A DNA stretch of 64,000 nt from Marinomonas polaris DSM 16579 (GCF_900129155.1 NZ_FQVF01000015.1:62001-126000); one strand, 5' to 3'. Counted from the stretch's first letter, positions 1 through 10,490 are shown. The notes: generated by a model not told the origin, from the letters alone. Numbers and translations are program-made.

Positions 1-821
1 AAGACGCCGTTGCCAAAAGCCCCATTAAAACTGACACAAATGCAAAGTTAAACATCGTCATCCCTATTATGCCGCGTACTAGTAATCACACAGACTGGGA
101 CGCGCTACGCCTTCACCCTGATGTTCAAGTTACACTGGTTGGTGCGAACGAAAGCATTCCACCAGCGGATCTAGTGATCCTACCCGGTAGCAAAAGCGTG
201 CAAAGCGACCTCGCCTTTTTGCGACAAGAAGGTTGGGAAGACTATCTGAACAAACACCTAAGATACGGCGGAAAAGTCATTGGGATTTGCGGTGGCTATC
301 AAATGCTCGGCGAGCAACTGCTCGATCCGCTGGGGCTAGAAAACCAACACGCCAACACACAATCGACTGGATTTGGCTTTATACCAATGGAAACCGTCCT
401 TAAAGAAGAAAAACAACTTAAACAACGTCATGGACAACTTGCCTTTTCAGGCAGTTCATCCCGCTCTTCAAACAATTACGCAAAAGTCACTGGCTACGAA
501 ATCCACTCTGGCGTGTCGAGCTTTTCAGCCAATACGACAATAAACCACTTTGCTCTCTTAGATAACGAACAAAACAAAGAAAACGGCGAACAAGAAGGCT
601 ACATATCAGAAGACGGCAAAATCATCGGCACCTATCTTCATGGCGTATTTGACCACCCAGAAGCCCTGCAGGCCTTACTAAACTGGGCAGGCGTCGACCA
701 AGCGGCCGCATTCGATTACGACCAATACAGAGACAGCGAAATCAACCGCCTCGCCGACAGCACAGAACAAAATATGAACATCGATGCACTAATTGAACAG
801 TGTCGAAACTTCCAGCAATAA
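1..821 (+). CDS. cobQ: Cobyric acid synthase CobQ, C-terminal part (cut by window start)
   Basis: Partial gene; the frame is open from base 3, ahead of the first in-window ATG at 69, so the true start lies outside. CobQ amidates the b, d, e and g side chains of adenosylcobyrinic acid a,c-diamide with glutamine in cobalamin synthesis or salvage. What is visible is the end of the synthetase domain (IPIMPRTSNHTDWDAL, a hallmark near the domain junction) and the whole class I glutamine amidotransferase domain. The amidotransferase part shows the LPGSKS loop, the nucleophile Cys in GICGGYQMLG, GYEIHSG, and the catalytic His in GTYLHGVFDHP. The stop is followed at once by a strong hairpin. Family call is firm; the missing N-terminal ATPase part cannot be judged. 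Confidence 0.93.
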   Translation, partial: DAVAKSPIKTDTNAKLNIVIPIMPRTSNHTDWDALRLHPDVQVTLVGANESIPPADLVILPGSKSVQSDLAFLRQEGWEDYLNKHLRYGGKVIGICGGYQMLGEQLLDPLGLENQHANTQSTGFGFIPMETVLKEEKQLKQRHGQLAFSGSSSRSSNNYAKVTGYEIHSGVSSFSANTTINHFALLDNEQNKENGEQEGYISEDGKIIGTYLHGVFDHPEALQALLNWAGVDQAAAFDYDQYRDSEINRLADSTEQNMNIDALIEQCRNFQQ

Positions 822-848
822 AAAAGCGAGCCATGGCTCGCTTTTGTT
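822..848. terminator. Bidirectional terminator between cobQ and fghA
   Basis: A perfect 24-bp palindrome at 822-845 (AAAAGCGAGCC arms) flanked by A and T runs. It lies between the convergent cobQ and fghA stops and can end transcription both ways. Confidence 0.8.
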
Positions 849-873
849 GATTCCAATGAAGAGAAACCAGTGA

Positions 874-1704
874 TTAACTCAAGGCTCTGGAGTGATGTTC
901 TAGGTGATCGTCGATGAAGCTGGCGATGAAGAAGTAGCTGTGATCGTAGCCCGGTTGACGGCGTAACGTGATCGGGTGTCCAGCTTTTTCACAAGCAGCT
1001 TCTAGAGCTTCTGGTTTTAGTTGTTCTACCAAGAAGTTATCAGCTTCGCCTTGATCGATAAACAAAGGTAAGCGTTCACTGGCATTCTCTATCAGCAAAG
1101 TCGCATCCCATTCGTTCCAAGTGGCTTTGTCTTCACCCAAGTATCCGGTGAAGGCTTTTTCGCCCCAAGGACAGTTGGTTGGATTCGCAATTGGTGCAAA
1201 AGCCGAGACTGATTGATACATACCTGGATTCTTCAGCGCGCAAATCAAAGCGCCGTGACCACCCATTGAGTGACCAGAGATAGAACGCTTGTCAGTCACT
1301 GGGAAATTCGCTTCAACCAAATGCGGCAACTCTTGCACCACATAATCGTACATGTGGTAGGTATTCGAATAAGGCTCAACCGTCGCATTGATATAAAACC
1401 CTGCAGCGGAACCGAAATCGTAGCTTTCATGTTCGTTCGGATAATCCGTGCCACGTGGGCTGGTATCAGGACAAACAATGGCCAAACCTAATTCTGCCGC
1501 TTTACGAAACGCTCCTGCTTTCTGTGTGAAGTTCTCATCGTTACAGGTCAGACCTGACAACCAATACAAAACAGGGACTTTTTGCGTTTCTGCTTGTGGC
1601 GGCAGATAAATAGCAAAGGTCATTTCGCTTTTCACTGACAAGCTTTCATGCTTATAACGCTTCAACCAACCGCCGAAGCTTTTGGTGCTGGATAACAATT
1701 CCAT
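874..1704 (-). CDS. fghA: S-formylglutathione hydrolase
   Basis: Esterase D family alpha/beta hydrolase of 276 aa, the usual length. It hydrolyses S-formylglutathione to formate and glutathione, the last step of glutathione-dependent formaldehyde oxidation in the cytosol. The nucleophile elbow GHSMGG puts the catalytic Ser at about residue 146. Asp in DQGEADNFL (about 222) and His in YDHSYFF (about 255) complete the triad, and WLSGLTCNDENF matches the family oxyanion loop. The ATG has a clear AAGGAG-type ribosome site. It sits downstream of adhC on the same strand, but a hairpin with a T run separates the two, so it may be expressed by read-through or from its own promoter. Confidence 0.96.
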   Translation of the reverse strand: MELLSSTKSFGGWLKRYKHESLSVKSEMTFAIYLPPQAETQKVPVLYWLSGLTCNDENFTQKAGAFRKAAELGLAIVCPDTSPRGTDYPNEHESYDFGSAAGFYINATVEPYSNTYHMYDYVVQELPHLVEANFPVTDKRSISGHSMGGHGALICALKNPGMYQSVSAFAPIANPTNCPWGEKAFTGYLGEDKATWNEWDATLLIENASERLPLFIDQGEADNFLVEQLKPEALEAACEKAGHPITLRRQPGYDHSYFFIASFIDDHLEHHSRALS

Positions 1705-1724
1705 AGCTGTCTCCTTAGCTGTGT

Positions 1725-1747
1725 TAAAAAAGCCCGCTTAGCGGGCT
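1725..1747 (-). terminator. Hairpin between adhC and fghA
   Basis: On the minus strand GCCCGC-TAA-GCGGGC is followed by a run of T, which is the form of an intrinsic terminator. It lies between two genes expected to work together, so partial termination or read-through is likely. Confidence 0.65.
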
Positions 1748-1769
1748 TATCAAAACGGTATGATCACGA

Positions 1770-2921
<1,152 letters not shown>

Positions 2922-2968
2922 TCAACTAGTGTAGTCGTAAATGATTACAAGGATAATCTCCCATTTGG

Positions 2969-3002
2969 AAAATGATTATTGCCATATGGCAACAATCATT
3001 TT
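2969..3002. promoter_or_regulatory. 34-bp near-perfect palindrome in the adhC/lysR divergent promoter region
   Basis: The two 17-base arms match at 16 of 17 positions (only 2978/2993 mispair), centred between 2985 and 2986, with the inner core TTGCCATATGGCAA. It lies 84 bases from the adhC start and 53 from the lysR start. This fits an operator shared by the two genes. The protein that binds it is inferred, not shown. Confidence 0.65.
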
Positions 3003-3054
3003 TTACTTTATTAAAAATGCGCTAATCTAAGCGTTTCGATTGCAGGGTAATGAG

Positions 3055-3945
3055 ATGAAAAATTGGGAAGCCATGGAAGCCTTTGTCGAAGTCGTCAGAC
3101 AAGGTAGCTTTTCAGCGGCAGCGATTAAGCTCAGCGTGTCGGCGTCTCATATTAGTCGACTAATTACTCAACTCGAAGCGGAGCTTGGTACGACGTTGTT
3201 GTTTCGAACTACAAGGCGTATTCGTTTAAGCGATGCTGGTGATTTATATTATCAACACTGTCGTGGTTTACCTGAAGCACTGAGTAGCGCGGAAGAAGTG
3301 ATTTCCACCCTCAACCAAGCACCAATTGGCCCGTTCAAAATGACCTGTGCCACTACCTTTGGCGAACGCTATATTGCGCCATTGATGAACGATTTTTTAT
3401 TGCACCACCCAAAAATAGAGCTGGATTTTCACCTCACCAATCGCTCGGTAGATTTGATCGAAGAAGGATACGATCTAGCTATTCGCATGGGGGCTATGAA
3501 GGATTCTAGCCATTTGTCACGCCGTTTGTGTGATAGGGTCGAATACCTTTGTGCGTCACGAGAATACATAGATCAGCACGGCATGCCGCATACATTAGCC
3601 GAATTGAACAAACACCGATGCTTGATCGGTTCGAAAAATCATTGGCTGTTTCAACAAGATGGACAGCGCAAAGAAGTAAAAGTCGGCAGCCAATGGCGCA
3701 GTAATTCTGGCCCTGCTTTGCTGGATGCAGTACGTAAAGGCTTGGGTATCGCGCAACTGCCTGATTATTATGTTTCTGACGATCTCGCCAGCGGCAAGCT
3801 CATTCCCTTGTTAACACAATATCAATATCCATACAGCGGCGTTTGGTTGGTTTATCCGAAAGTACGGCAACCATCACCGAAGTTACAAAGTATTTGTGAT
3901 TATCTGATTCAGCGTTTTAAACAAGATCCACCATTTGCCAAATAA
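3055..3945 (+). CDS. LysR-family regulator, divergent from adhC
   Basis: A 296-aa LysR-type regulator with an N-terminal winged helix-turn-helix (AFVEVVRQGSFSAAAIKLSVS...SRLITQLEAELG) and a C-terminal effector-binding domain. Within the family it resembles the short-ligand-domain group often annotated as transcriptional activator of dehydrogenases. The start is placed at the ATG at 3055, with GGGTAATGAG ahead of it, rather than a TTG 15 bases upstream. Head-to-head placement with adhC suggests it controls formaldehyde oxidation, where many bacteria use FrmR instead. Effector unknown. Confidence 0.88.
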   Translation: MKNWEAMEAFVEVVRQGSFSAAAIKLSVSASHISRLITQLEAELGTTLLFRTTRRIRLSDAGDLYYQHCRGLPEALSSAEEVISTLNQAPIGPFKMTCATTFGERYIAPLMNDFLLHHPKIELDFHLTNRSVDLIEEGYDLAIRMGAMKDSSHLSRRLCDRVEYLCASREYIDQHGMPHTLAELNKHRCLIGSKNHWLFQQDGQRKEVKVGSQWRSNSGPALLDAVRKGLGIAQLPDYYVSDDLASGKLIPLLTQYQYPYSGVWLVYPKVRQPSPKLQSICDYLIQRFKQDPPFAK

Positions 3946-4004
3946 CCCACGTATGTTTAAATACGCACCACATACTCACTCTTAAGCATCATTAAGCGAA
4001 GCCC

Positions 4005-4268
4005 ATGTTTTCACAAGAAGATCTAGTTCAAGTTGCTCGTCAAACTATGCCATTTGGTAAATACCAAGGTCGTGTTTTGATTGATCTACCGGAAGCCTAT
4101 TTACTCTGGTTTGCTCACGAAGGCTGGCCGAATGGCAATCTAGGACAATGGCTACAACTGGCGTTAGAAATTAAAATTAATGGATTGGAAAAGCTGGTCG
4201 ATCCATTACGTAAACCGACCGAGAAAAAGCCTAACGAGCCGAAAGTTCGCATTCGTTTTGATGATTAG
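4005..4268 (+). CDS. DUF3820 family small protein
   Basis: An 87-aa protein matching the DUF3820 pattern: MPFGKYQGRVLIDLP near the N-terminus, then YLLWFAHEGWPNGNLGQWL, followed by a basic C-terminal tail. Some family members have been linked to quorum-sensing-regulated virulence in Pseudomonas, but no biochemical role is settled. It stands alone, downstream of the LysR gene and convergent with the GNAT gene. Confidence 0.8.
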   Translation: MFSQEDLVQVARQTMPFGKYQGRVLIDLPEAYLLWFAHEGWPNGNLGQWLQLALEIKINGLEKLVDPLRKPTEKKPNEPKVRIRFDD

Positions 4269-4286
4269 TTTTTTCACGCAAGCAAT

Positions 4287-4772
4287 CTAAGAAGGCCGAC
4301 GAGTATAGAGCAAAATGTCGCCTTCTTGCTCTGTGTCTTGCTTTAGAACAAAGCCAGCACGTTCTGCTACTTTCATCGAGGCAATATTACCTACCTTAAC
4401 CAGTGCCACTAATGGTTCATCGAAGTAATGCACCAATTTAGATAACATTTGATGGGCAAATCCTTTTCCGCGCGCTTCCGGTGCAACAGTCCAAGATAAT
4501 TCCCACGCATTTTCCACGCGATCCGCTCGACAAGTTCCAACCGCTACACCATTAACTTCAGCAATCCACAAAAGCCTTTGTTTGGGCTTATTTTTTTCAG
4601 GTTTGTTTTGTTCAGGAAAGTCCAATGACGCTTCAAGCCAAGCAAGGTGTGACTCAAATATAACTTCATCGCTATTATGAGACCCTTTGCGGGTGTCTGG
4701 ATCATTACGCCACACGAATAAATTTTCGGCGTCTGCCATCTCTGCTGGTCGTAAATTTAATTGGTCTGTCAT
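4287..4772 (-). CDS. GNAT-family N-acetyltransferase
   Basis: A 161-aa single-domain GNAT protein of the RimJ/PseH-like shape: LRPAEMADAENLFVWRND at the N-terminus, the acetyl-CoA loop in VAPEARGKGFAHQML, and NIASMKVAERAGF near the end. A charged Lys/Pro/Asn-rich insertion (EQNKPEKNKPKQR, about residues 54-66) lengthens the loop between the first helices. Substrate cannot be told from sequence and the neighbours give no pathway. Confidence 0.8.
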   Translation of the reverse strand: MTDQLNLRPAEMADAENLFVWRNDPDTRKGSHNSDEVIFESHLAWLEASLDFPEQNKPEKNKPKQRLLWIAEVNGVAVGTCRADRVENAWELSWTVAPEARGKGFAHQMLSKLVHYFDEPLVALVKVGNIASMKVAERAGFVLKQDTEQEGDILLYTRRPS

Positions 4773-4967
4773 ATCGTACTTCGCCCATTTTATAGCAATT
4801 GTCCTTTCTCACCGACAACAGCTTACAGCGAGTATACACTTTAAACATGCCTCTCTCGCACTATTCTACATTCTGAAATAAGGTACGGAAATTGCTTAAA
4901 TTTTTGAATCTTAAAAACATGCTATACACATCTTTTTTTCTAAAAACCGAACTGGAAAGCACACTAA

Positions 4968-5423
4968 ATGGATATCAGAATCGACAATTTATCTGGCCCA
5001 GAAATAGAACAATTACTCACAGAACACCTCGCAGACATGTTTGCGGCATCACCGCCTGAGTGCGTTTTTGCATTAGATTTAAACGGATTAAAAAAACCGA
5101 ACATTACCTTCTGGACGGTTTGGGAAGATAGCCAATTGCTAGGCTGTGGAGCGCTTAAGGTACTGGACGAAACACATGGTGAAATTAAATCTATGCGTAC
5201 CACCAGCGCCGCTCGCAACAAAGGCGTTGCTTCTACCCTACTTCGTCATATCATCGATGCAGCCAAGCAAAAAGGGCTCAATAAAATCAGCTTAGAAACA
5301 GGATCACAAGACTTCTTCGCGCCAGCAAGAAAGCTTTACACCAAACATAACTTTATTGAATGTGGACCGTTCTCCGATTACAAACTTGATCCTTACAGTG
5401 TATTTATGACCAGAAGCCTTTAA
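4968..5423 (+). CDS. GNAT-family N-acetyltransferase (YsnE/YafP-like)
   Basis: A 151-aa GNAT enzyme with the pattern LLGCGALKVL, EIKSMRTTSAARNKGVASTL (acetyl-CoA binding) and LETGSQDFFAPARKLYTKHNF. This is the arrangement in YsnE-type putative acetyltransferases, some of which act on aromatic amino acid derivatives. The ORF starts at its first ATG and its promoter lies in the divergent gap with the other GNAT gene. The two GNAT genes are only distantly alike and do not look like a recent duplication. Confidence 0.82.
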   Translation: MDIRIDNLSGPEIEQLLTEHLADMFAASPPECVFALDLNGLKKPNITFWTVWEDSQLLGCGALKVLDETHGEIKSMRTTSAARNKGVASTLLRHIIDAAKQKGLNKISLETGSQDFFAPARKLYTKHNFIECGPFSDYKLDPYSVFMTRSL

Positions 5424-5537
5424 CTGTGCCATTGTTCCATTACAGTCTGCTTCATTAATTTTGCCATCTGTGCATTACGACTGCTCAATAACAGCGTTAA
5501 ACTTTATAGATTCAAGATAAAAACTAAAGGACGCAGA

Positions 5538-6233
5538 ATGAAAACGATCGGCATTATTGGCGGAATGAGTTGGGAATCCTCAGCTTTGTATTACAAAAGC
5601 ATCAACGAGTTGACCAAACAAAAACTCGGCGGCCTGCATTCCGCTAAGATCGTTTTATCCAGTGTCGATTTTGCTGAAATTGAGTGTTTGCAACATCAAG
5701 GCGATTGGCTACAGTTAGGAGAAATCCTCTCTGCTGAAGCCAAACGTTTAGAACAAGCTGATGCTGATTTCATACTTATCGCAACTAATACCATGCACAA
5801 GGTGGCGAATGTTGTTCAAAATGCGGTAAGAATTCCTCTACTGCATATTGCCGATGCCACCGCTAAGGAACTCGTTAAACAAAAACATCAAAAAGTTGGC
5901 TTTATCGGTACTCGCTATTCGATGGAAGAAGACTTTTATATTAAGCGATTAGAAGAGCAATATGGTTTAGAGGTAATCACACCATCGAAGCAAGACAGGG
6001 ACGACATACATAGAATTATTTACGAGGAATTATGTCTCGGTAAAATTCTTCCTGAATCGAGAAAAATTTATATCGACATCGTTAATCGACTTCAAGCAGC
6101 CGGAGCGGAAGCCGTCATCGAAGGATGCACGGAAATCACCCTACTGCTCAAGCAAGAACACGTTACTGTACCTTTATTTGATACTACTTACATTCACGCT
6201 AAAGCCGCTGTGGATGAGGCGTTAAACGCCTGA
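5538..6233 (+). CDS. Aspartate/glutamate racemase family protein (YgeA/RacX type)
   Basis: A 231-aa PLP-independent amino acid racemase. Family marks are IGIIGGMSWESSALYYKSIN at the start, the first catalytic cysteine position in IATNTMHK replaced by Thr, and the second in VIEGCTEI. In the broad-specificity YgeA group the first position is Thr and the second Cys, so this fits YgeA rather than classical two-Cys Asp racemase. Likely substrates are amino acids such as homoserine, as for E. coli YgeA; this is by analogy. A clear AAGGACG ribosome site precedes the ATG. Monocistronic. Confidence 0.85.
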   Translation: MKTIGIIGGMSWESSALYYKSINELTKQKLGGLHSAKIVLSSVDFAEIECLQHQGDWLQLGEILSAEAKRLEQADADFILIATNTMHKVANVVQNAVRIPLLHIADATAKELVKQKHQKVGFIGTRYSMEEDFYIKRLEEQYGLEVITPSKQDRDDIHRIIYEELCLGKILPESRKIYIDIVNRLQAAGAEAVIEGCTEITLLLKQEHVTVPLFDTTYIHAKAAVDEALNA

Positions 6234-6278
6234 TCGCCTTATGATTTTTTTATCAATACCACTATCACTACACTTAGC

Positions 6279-6330
6279 TTCTAGCCGACATTCCAAAACG
6301 CCTTAAACGTATTTGGGTTATCGGCTAGAA
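6279..6330. repeat. Inverted repeat between racemase and emrB
   Basis: Ten-base perfect arms TTCTAGCCGA (6279-6288) and TCGGCTAGAA (6321-6330) separated by 32 bases, placed in the convergent gap. It may form an RNA stem at both 3' ends; there is no T run, so a terminator role is uncertain. Confidence 0.45.
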
Positions 6331-6339
6331 ACTTATTAC

Positions 6340-7836
6340 TTAATGTCCACTAGCCGCTTTTTTCGTAAAGAATATAAAGGGTGTCAGAACTAAAAATAAG
6401 ACTGTCAGCATAGTAAAGAGGTCAATGGTTGACAGCATTAACCCTTGTGACGTGACTGTTTGATTAAAGCTCATCAGGCTTGCTGTGCTTGGGTCTTGCA
6501 GTTGCTGTGACACAATAGGGTTATATTGCGATATGTTTTCACTTAATACTGAATGATGGGCACTTGAGTTACGGGTCCATATCCAGGCGGTTAAAGAAGA
6601 CGAGAAGCTAGCGCCAAGGGTTCGAATAAAGGTAGACAAAGAGGCGCCATCTGCGATTTCAGGACCATTTAAGTCTGACATCAAGATCGTCGTCATTGGC
6701 ATAAAGAATAAGCCAATGCCAATTCCCATAAACAACTGTATAAGTGCGATCGTCGTAAAATCGACCTCTAAATTAAATAGAGTTCGCCAATAACAACTTA
6801 TGCCAATAACCAAAAATGAGCTTGCTGCTAACCAGCGCATATCGAGTTTATTGCCGAATTTACCCAGAAACGGCGACATCAACAATGGTAAAACACCCAT
6901 TGGAGCTGCGGCTAATCCTGCCCATAATGCGGTATAACCCATTTGAGTCTGAAGCCATTGTGGAAGAATAAGGTTAATACTGAAAAATCCGCCATACCCC
7001 AATGTCAGTAATATAGTGCCGACACAGAAATTTCGATTAGCAAACAAACGAAGATTGATCGCTGGATGGTCGTCTGTTAACTCCCAAATCACCATAAAAG
7101 TCAGCATGATGGCAGCAAAAACAGCCCCAGCAATAATCCAATTATTGGAAAACCAATCTAAATCATTGCCTTTGTCTAACACGATTTGCAGTACACCAAC
7201 ACCAAGCGCCATGGTTGCTAATCCGATGATGTCTAATTTCGGTTTGGTTTTCTGCTGAGGCCGGTCTTTAAACTGCGCAGAGATAACAACTATCGAGAAA
7301 ATCCCTACTGGAATGTTAATAAAAAAAATCCATGGCCAACTGTAGTTGTAGGTTAACCAACCGCCAAGTATGGGACCCACAATGGGGCCCACTACGGCGA
7401 CCATGCCTATTAAAGAGAGAGCCATTCCCCGTTTCGCGCGCGGAAAAATAGACATCAAAAGCACCTGACTCATTGGAAACAAAGGTGCTGCTGTTAAACC
7501 TTGTATAGCGCGAAATAAAACCATTTCAGTCATGTTTTGCGCTATACCACATAAAAATGAGGTAATAATAAAGCCTAGCAAGGCCGCAATATACAGCTGT
7601 ACTTCACCAAATTTTCGGCTTAACCAAGACGTGATTGGTAAACCAATCGCAAGACAAACGGTAAAGGAAGTAATAACCCAAGTACCTTGGTTAAAACTCA
7701 CGCCCATATTGCCTGCGATAGTCGGCAGAGCCACGTTTGCAATAGTGGTATCCAGCACCTGCATAAACACGCCCAGCGAGATGGCAAAGACACACAGAGC
7801 CATATTAGCTGGGCGAAACCCTTCTTGTTGACTCAT
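6340..7836 (-). CDS. emrB: EmrB-type MFS drug efflux transporter (DHA2, 14 TM)
   Basis: A 498-aa proton-driven exporter of the DHA2 family. Motif QVLDTTIANVALPTIAG in TM1 and the antiporter motif C in TM5 (VAVVGPIVGPILGGWL) are both intact, as is WPWIFFINIPVGI. In the EmrAB system it moves hydrophobic drugs and uncouplers from the inner membrane into the adaptor/outer-membrane channel. It is the last gene of a four-gene unit, 12 bases after the adaptor gene. Length and motifs are normal. Substrates cannot be predicted. Confidence 0.94.
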   Translation of the reverse strand: MSQQEGFRPANMALCVFAISLGVFMQVLDTTIANVALPTIAGNMGVSFNQGTWVITSFTVCLAIGLPITSWLSRKFGEVQLYIAALLGFIITSFLCGIAQNMTEMVLFRAIQGLTAAPLFPMSQVLLMSIFPRAKRGMALSLIGMVAVVGPIVGPILGGWLTYNYSWPWIFFINIPVGIFSIVVISAQFKDRPQQKTKPKLDIIGLATMALGVGVLQIVLDKGNDLDWFSNNWIIAGAVFAAIMLTFMVIWELTDDHPAINLRLFANRNFCVGTILLTLGYGGFFSINLILPQWLQTQMGYTALWAGLAAAPMGVLPLLMSPFLGKFGNKLDMRWLAASSFLVIGISCYWRTLFNLEVDFTTIALIQLFMGIGIGLFFMPMTTILMSDLNGPEIADGASLSTFIRTLGASFSSSLTAWIWTRNSSAHHSVLSENISQYNPIVSQQLQDPSTASLMSFNQTVTSQGLMLSTIDLFTMLTVLFLVLTPFIFFTKKAASGH

Positions 7837-7848
7837 AGACAGCCCTTA

Positions 7849-9051
7849 CTACTTGTTTGTCGATGCATGACTAAGCTGGACATCGTTGTCTTTAATAATT
7901 TGACTGATAATCTGTTGAATATTTTCCATAGGCTTATCATAAGCATTAGTATCAAAACGCGGCTTTTCAGGGCTGATGGTCGATAACAACTTACCAGACG
8001 TGTTTGATGTATCCACATCAACATTCATGGATAAGCCAATGCGTAAAGGATGGCTCGTAATATCATGGGTATCTAACTTAATACGGACAGGTAAACGCTG
8101 AACAATTTTAATCCAATTACCTGTGGCATTTTGTGCAGGTAAAACAGAGAACGCACTGCCAGTACCAATCCCTAAACTTTCCACTGTTCCATGAAAAACT
8201 ACCTCGTCACCATAAAGGTCACTTATCAAAGAAACTGGTTGGCCAATACGCATGCTATTCAGTTGGGTTTCTTTAAAATTAGCATCTACCCAAACATCAT
8301 TAAGTGGGACAACCGCCATTAAAGTTGAACTTGGTGAGACGCGTTGCCCCAATTGTACTTGGCGACGAGCCACATATCCGGTGACAGGAGCGACAATGTC
8401 AGTGCGTTGTTTGGTTAAATAAGCCTGCTTCACATCCGTAATCGCGGATTGAACAATTGGGTGAGTTTCTACGGTAGTGCCAGATATCATGGAAGACTGA
8501 GCTTTCAATTGCTCGATAGCAACAGCCAGTTGAGTTTGAGCCGAATCGACCATGTCTTTTGCGTGGCTTAGGTCTTCTTGAGACAAACCACCTGCTTTGA
8601 CCATATTTTTACGACGATCATAATCTCTTTCTGCTTTATGTAAGGCAATCTTATTGGCATCGACAACGGCTTCGGCTTGCGTCACATTATTAAACATAGC
8701 TCTTACTTGACGGACCGCTTGGGCTAATTTTGCTTTAGAATTTTCATACTCAAGATCCGCATCGGCTTTATCAAAACGTACTAAAACTTGTCCTTTTTCG
8801 ACAAAGTCACCGTCATCTGCGGTAATTTGTGTAACAGTACCAACTGTTTCTGGCGTAATAGAGACGATATTGCCTTCAACATAAGCATCATCTGTTGTTT
8901 GATTGCCAACCACAAACGATTCGTAGTACCAAGCAGTCCCGATTGCACCCAATACAACAATGCCGAAAAGGATTATTAACCCCTTCTTACGCTGGGTTTT
9001 CTTTGGTGCCGCTGTATTTTCAACGTTGTCTTGCATAATTTTGTTCACCAT
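7849..9051 (-). CDS. emrA: EmrA-type HlyD-family membrane fusion protein
   Basis: A 400-aa periplasmic adaptor linking the EmrB pump to the outer-membrane channel. One N-terminal membrane anchor (GLIILFGIVVLGAIGTAWYY), a split lipoyl domain (NIVSITPETVGTVTQI... and PVTGYVARRQVQLGQRV), a long alpha-hairpin between them, and a beta-barrel DVWVDANFKETQL typical of EmrA. The ATG at 9051 overlaps the upstream stop (TAATG), implying translational coupling. An in-frame ATG at 9036 with GGTGA ahead of it is an alternative start. Confidence 0.93.
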   Translation of the reverse strand: MVNKIMQDNVENTAAPKKTQRKKGLIILFGIVVLGAIGTAWYYESFVVGNQTTDDAYVEGNIVSITPETVGTVTQITADDGDFVEKGQVLVRFDKADADLEYENSKAKLAQAVRQVRAMFNNVTQAEAVVDANKIALHKAERDYDRRKNMVKAGGLSQEDLSHAKDMVDSAQTQLAVAIEQLKAQSSMISGTTVETHPIVQSAITDVKQAYLTKQRTDIVAPVTGYVARRQVQLGQRVSPSSTLMAVVPLNDVWVDANFKETQLNSMRIGQPVSLISDLYGDEVVFHGTVESLGIGTGSAFSVLPAQNATGNWIKIVQRLPVRIKLDTHDITSHPLRIGLSMNVDVDTSNTSGKLLSTISPEKPRFDTNAYDKPMENIQQIISQIIKDNDVQLSHASTNK

Positions 9052-10490
9052 TATTGTTTAGAAACAGATGTCGACTGGCCATCTTCAAAACCACCACCTA
9101 ACGCTTCAATAAGCGCAACCTGTTGTTCTTGAAGTTGATTTTTTAACTGAGTTGTTACTGACTCTGCTTGTAGTAATTGATTTTCAATGAGTAAAACTTC
9201 AAGTTGACTACCCATTCCAGATTGATAACGTTTTTCTGTAATGTGATAGCTTTTAGTTACTAGCTGAAGGCTTTGTTCTGCGTCTTGTATTTGCTCATTG
9301 ATAGATTTAATAGATAAAACGCTATCCGTTACATCTCCGAAGGCTTTAACAATCGTCTTATTGTATTGAGCGACCGCAGCATCATAAGAAGCTGTCTGAT
9401 CAATCAAGTTAGCTTTAAGTCCTTGCGTAAACAAAGGCAAAGAGATGGCGGGCCCAACACTCCAAGAACGACTTTCTTCGCCAAACATAGAGTCACCAGC
9501 AATCTTTTTAAAGCCAGCCGATGCACTTAAATTAACATTTGGATAAAAACGTGTTTTAGCAACTTCAATATTTTTGTTTGCCGCTTCAACGCGCCATTTA
9601 GCTGCGACAATGTCTGGGCGATGGGCAATTAAATTAGCAGGTAATTGTTCCGGAAGATTAAGTTTGGTGCCCATGTGTGCATCAGGTCGATTAATTGTAT
9701 TAGCGAGATCAGGACCCGCTCCAACTAACGTTGCCAAAGCATTTTTTAATAACTGAATAGACAGAGTGCGGTTTTTTAGTACTTGTTTTGCTGAGGCTTC
9801 ATTACCCTGAGCTGTGTATAAGTGATCGTCTGATGTTAGGCCATTTGATAATAACTGCCGCGTAATCGAAACGATACGCTGAGTTCGCTCTAGATCTTCT
9901 TTTGCTAAATCTTCTAAAGAATAGGCATTAGCAAGCTGTATGTAGATACGAATAATGGCTGAAGATAAATTTATTTTTGCCGCTTGATGATCTATCTCAG
10001 CGGCTTTTTGATCATTAACGCTAGCAATCCATGCGGCCTTATTGCCACCCCATAGATCAAAAGAGTAGTTCATATTTAAGCCAAGATTATAGACGGTTCC
10101 ATACTTATTACCTTGGTAACTATAATCTTCCACACGAGACAAACGAGAGCGTGTAACACCCGCATCGGCAGATACGACAGGATCAAATTTGCTGTCTGCA
10201 GACATAACAAAAGCCGATGCTTTTTCTAAATTTGCATTCGCCATTTGGATGTCAGGACTATTTTTTAGCGCCTTTGCTATCAGCTGGTTCAGTTGGGAGT
10301 CTTCAAGAGATAACCACCAAGATTGACTTGGCCAATTCGACGAGTACAAGTTCTTCGTATCTAAGTTACTCGCGTGGCTTATTAATGACTCATCATCCAT
10401 GGTGTTGTGCGTTTTAATACTGGACGGTGGCGCACAACCATAGAGAAAGTATAACAACATAAAGGGAGTGATTTTCACCAGCTTTAACAT
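9051..10490 (-). CDS. Outer-membrane efflux lipoprotein, NodT family
   Basis: A 479-aa TolC-like channel protein with a lipoprotein signal peptide: LYFLYGC places the lipidated Cys at residue 19. Two outer-membrane efflux repeats follow, with characteristic LNQLIAKALKNSPDIQMANA, the mid-protein RPDIVAAKWRVEAANKNI signature, and a second coiled-coil hairpin. It supplies the outer-membrane duct for EmrAB. Its ATG overlaps the marR stop (ATGTTAA), with AAGGATG as ribosome site, so marR, this gene and emrA are translationally linked. Confidence 0.93.
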   Translation of the reverse strand: MLKLVKITPFMLLYFLYGCAPPSSIKTHNTMDDESLISHASNLDTKNLYSSNWPSQSWWLSLEDSQLNQLIAKALKNSPDIQMANANLEKASAFVMSADSKFDPVVSADAGVTRSRLSRVEDYSYQGNKYGTVYNLGLNMNYSFDLWGGNKAAWIASVNDQKAAEIDHQAAKINLSSAIIRIYIQLANAYSLEDLAKEDLERTQRIVSITRQLLSNGLTSDDHLYTAQGNEASAKQVLKNRTLSIQLLKNALATLVGAGPDLANTINRPDAHMGTKLNLPEQLPANLIAHRPDIVAAKWRVEAANKNIEVAKTRFYPNVNLSASAGFKKIAGDSMFGEESRSWSVGPAISLPLFTQGLKANLIDQTASYDAAVAQYNKTIVKAFGDVTDSVLSIKSINEQIQDAEQSLQLVTKSYHITEKRYQSGMGSQLEVLLIENQLLQAESVTTQLKNQLQEQQVALIEALGGGFEDGQSTSVSKQ

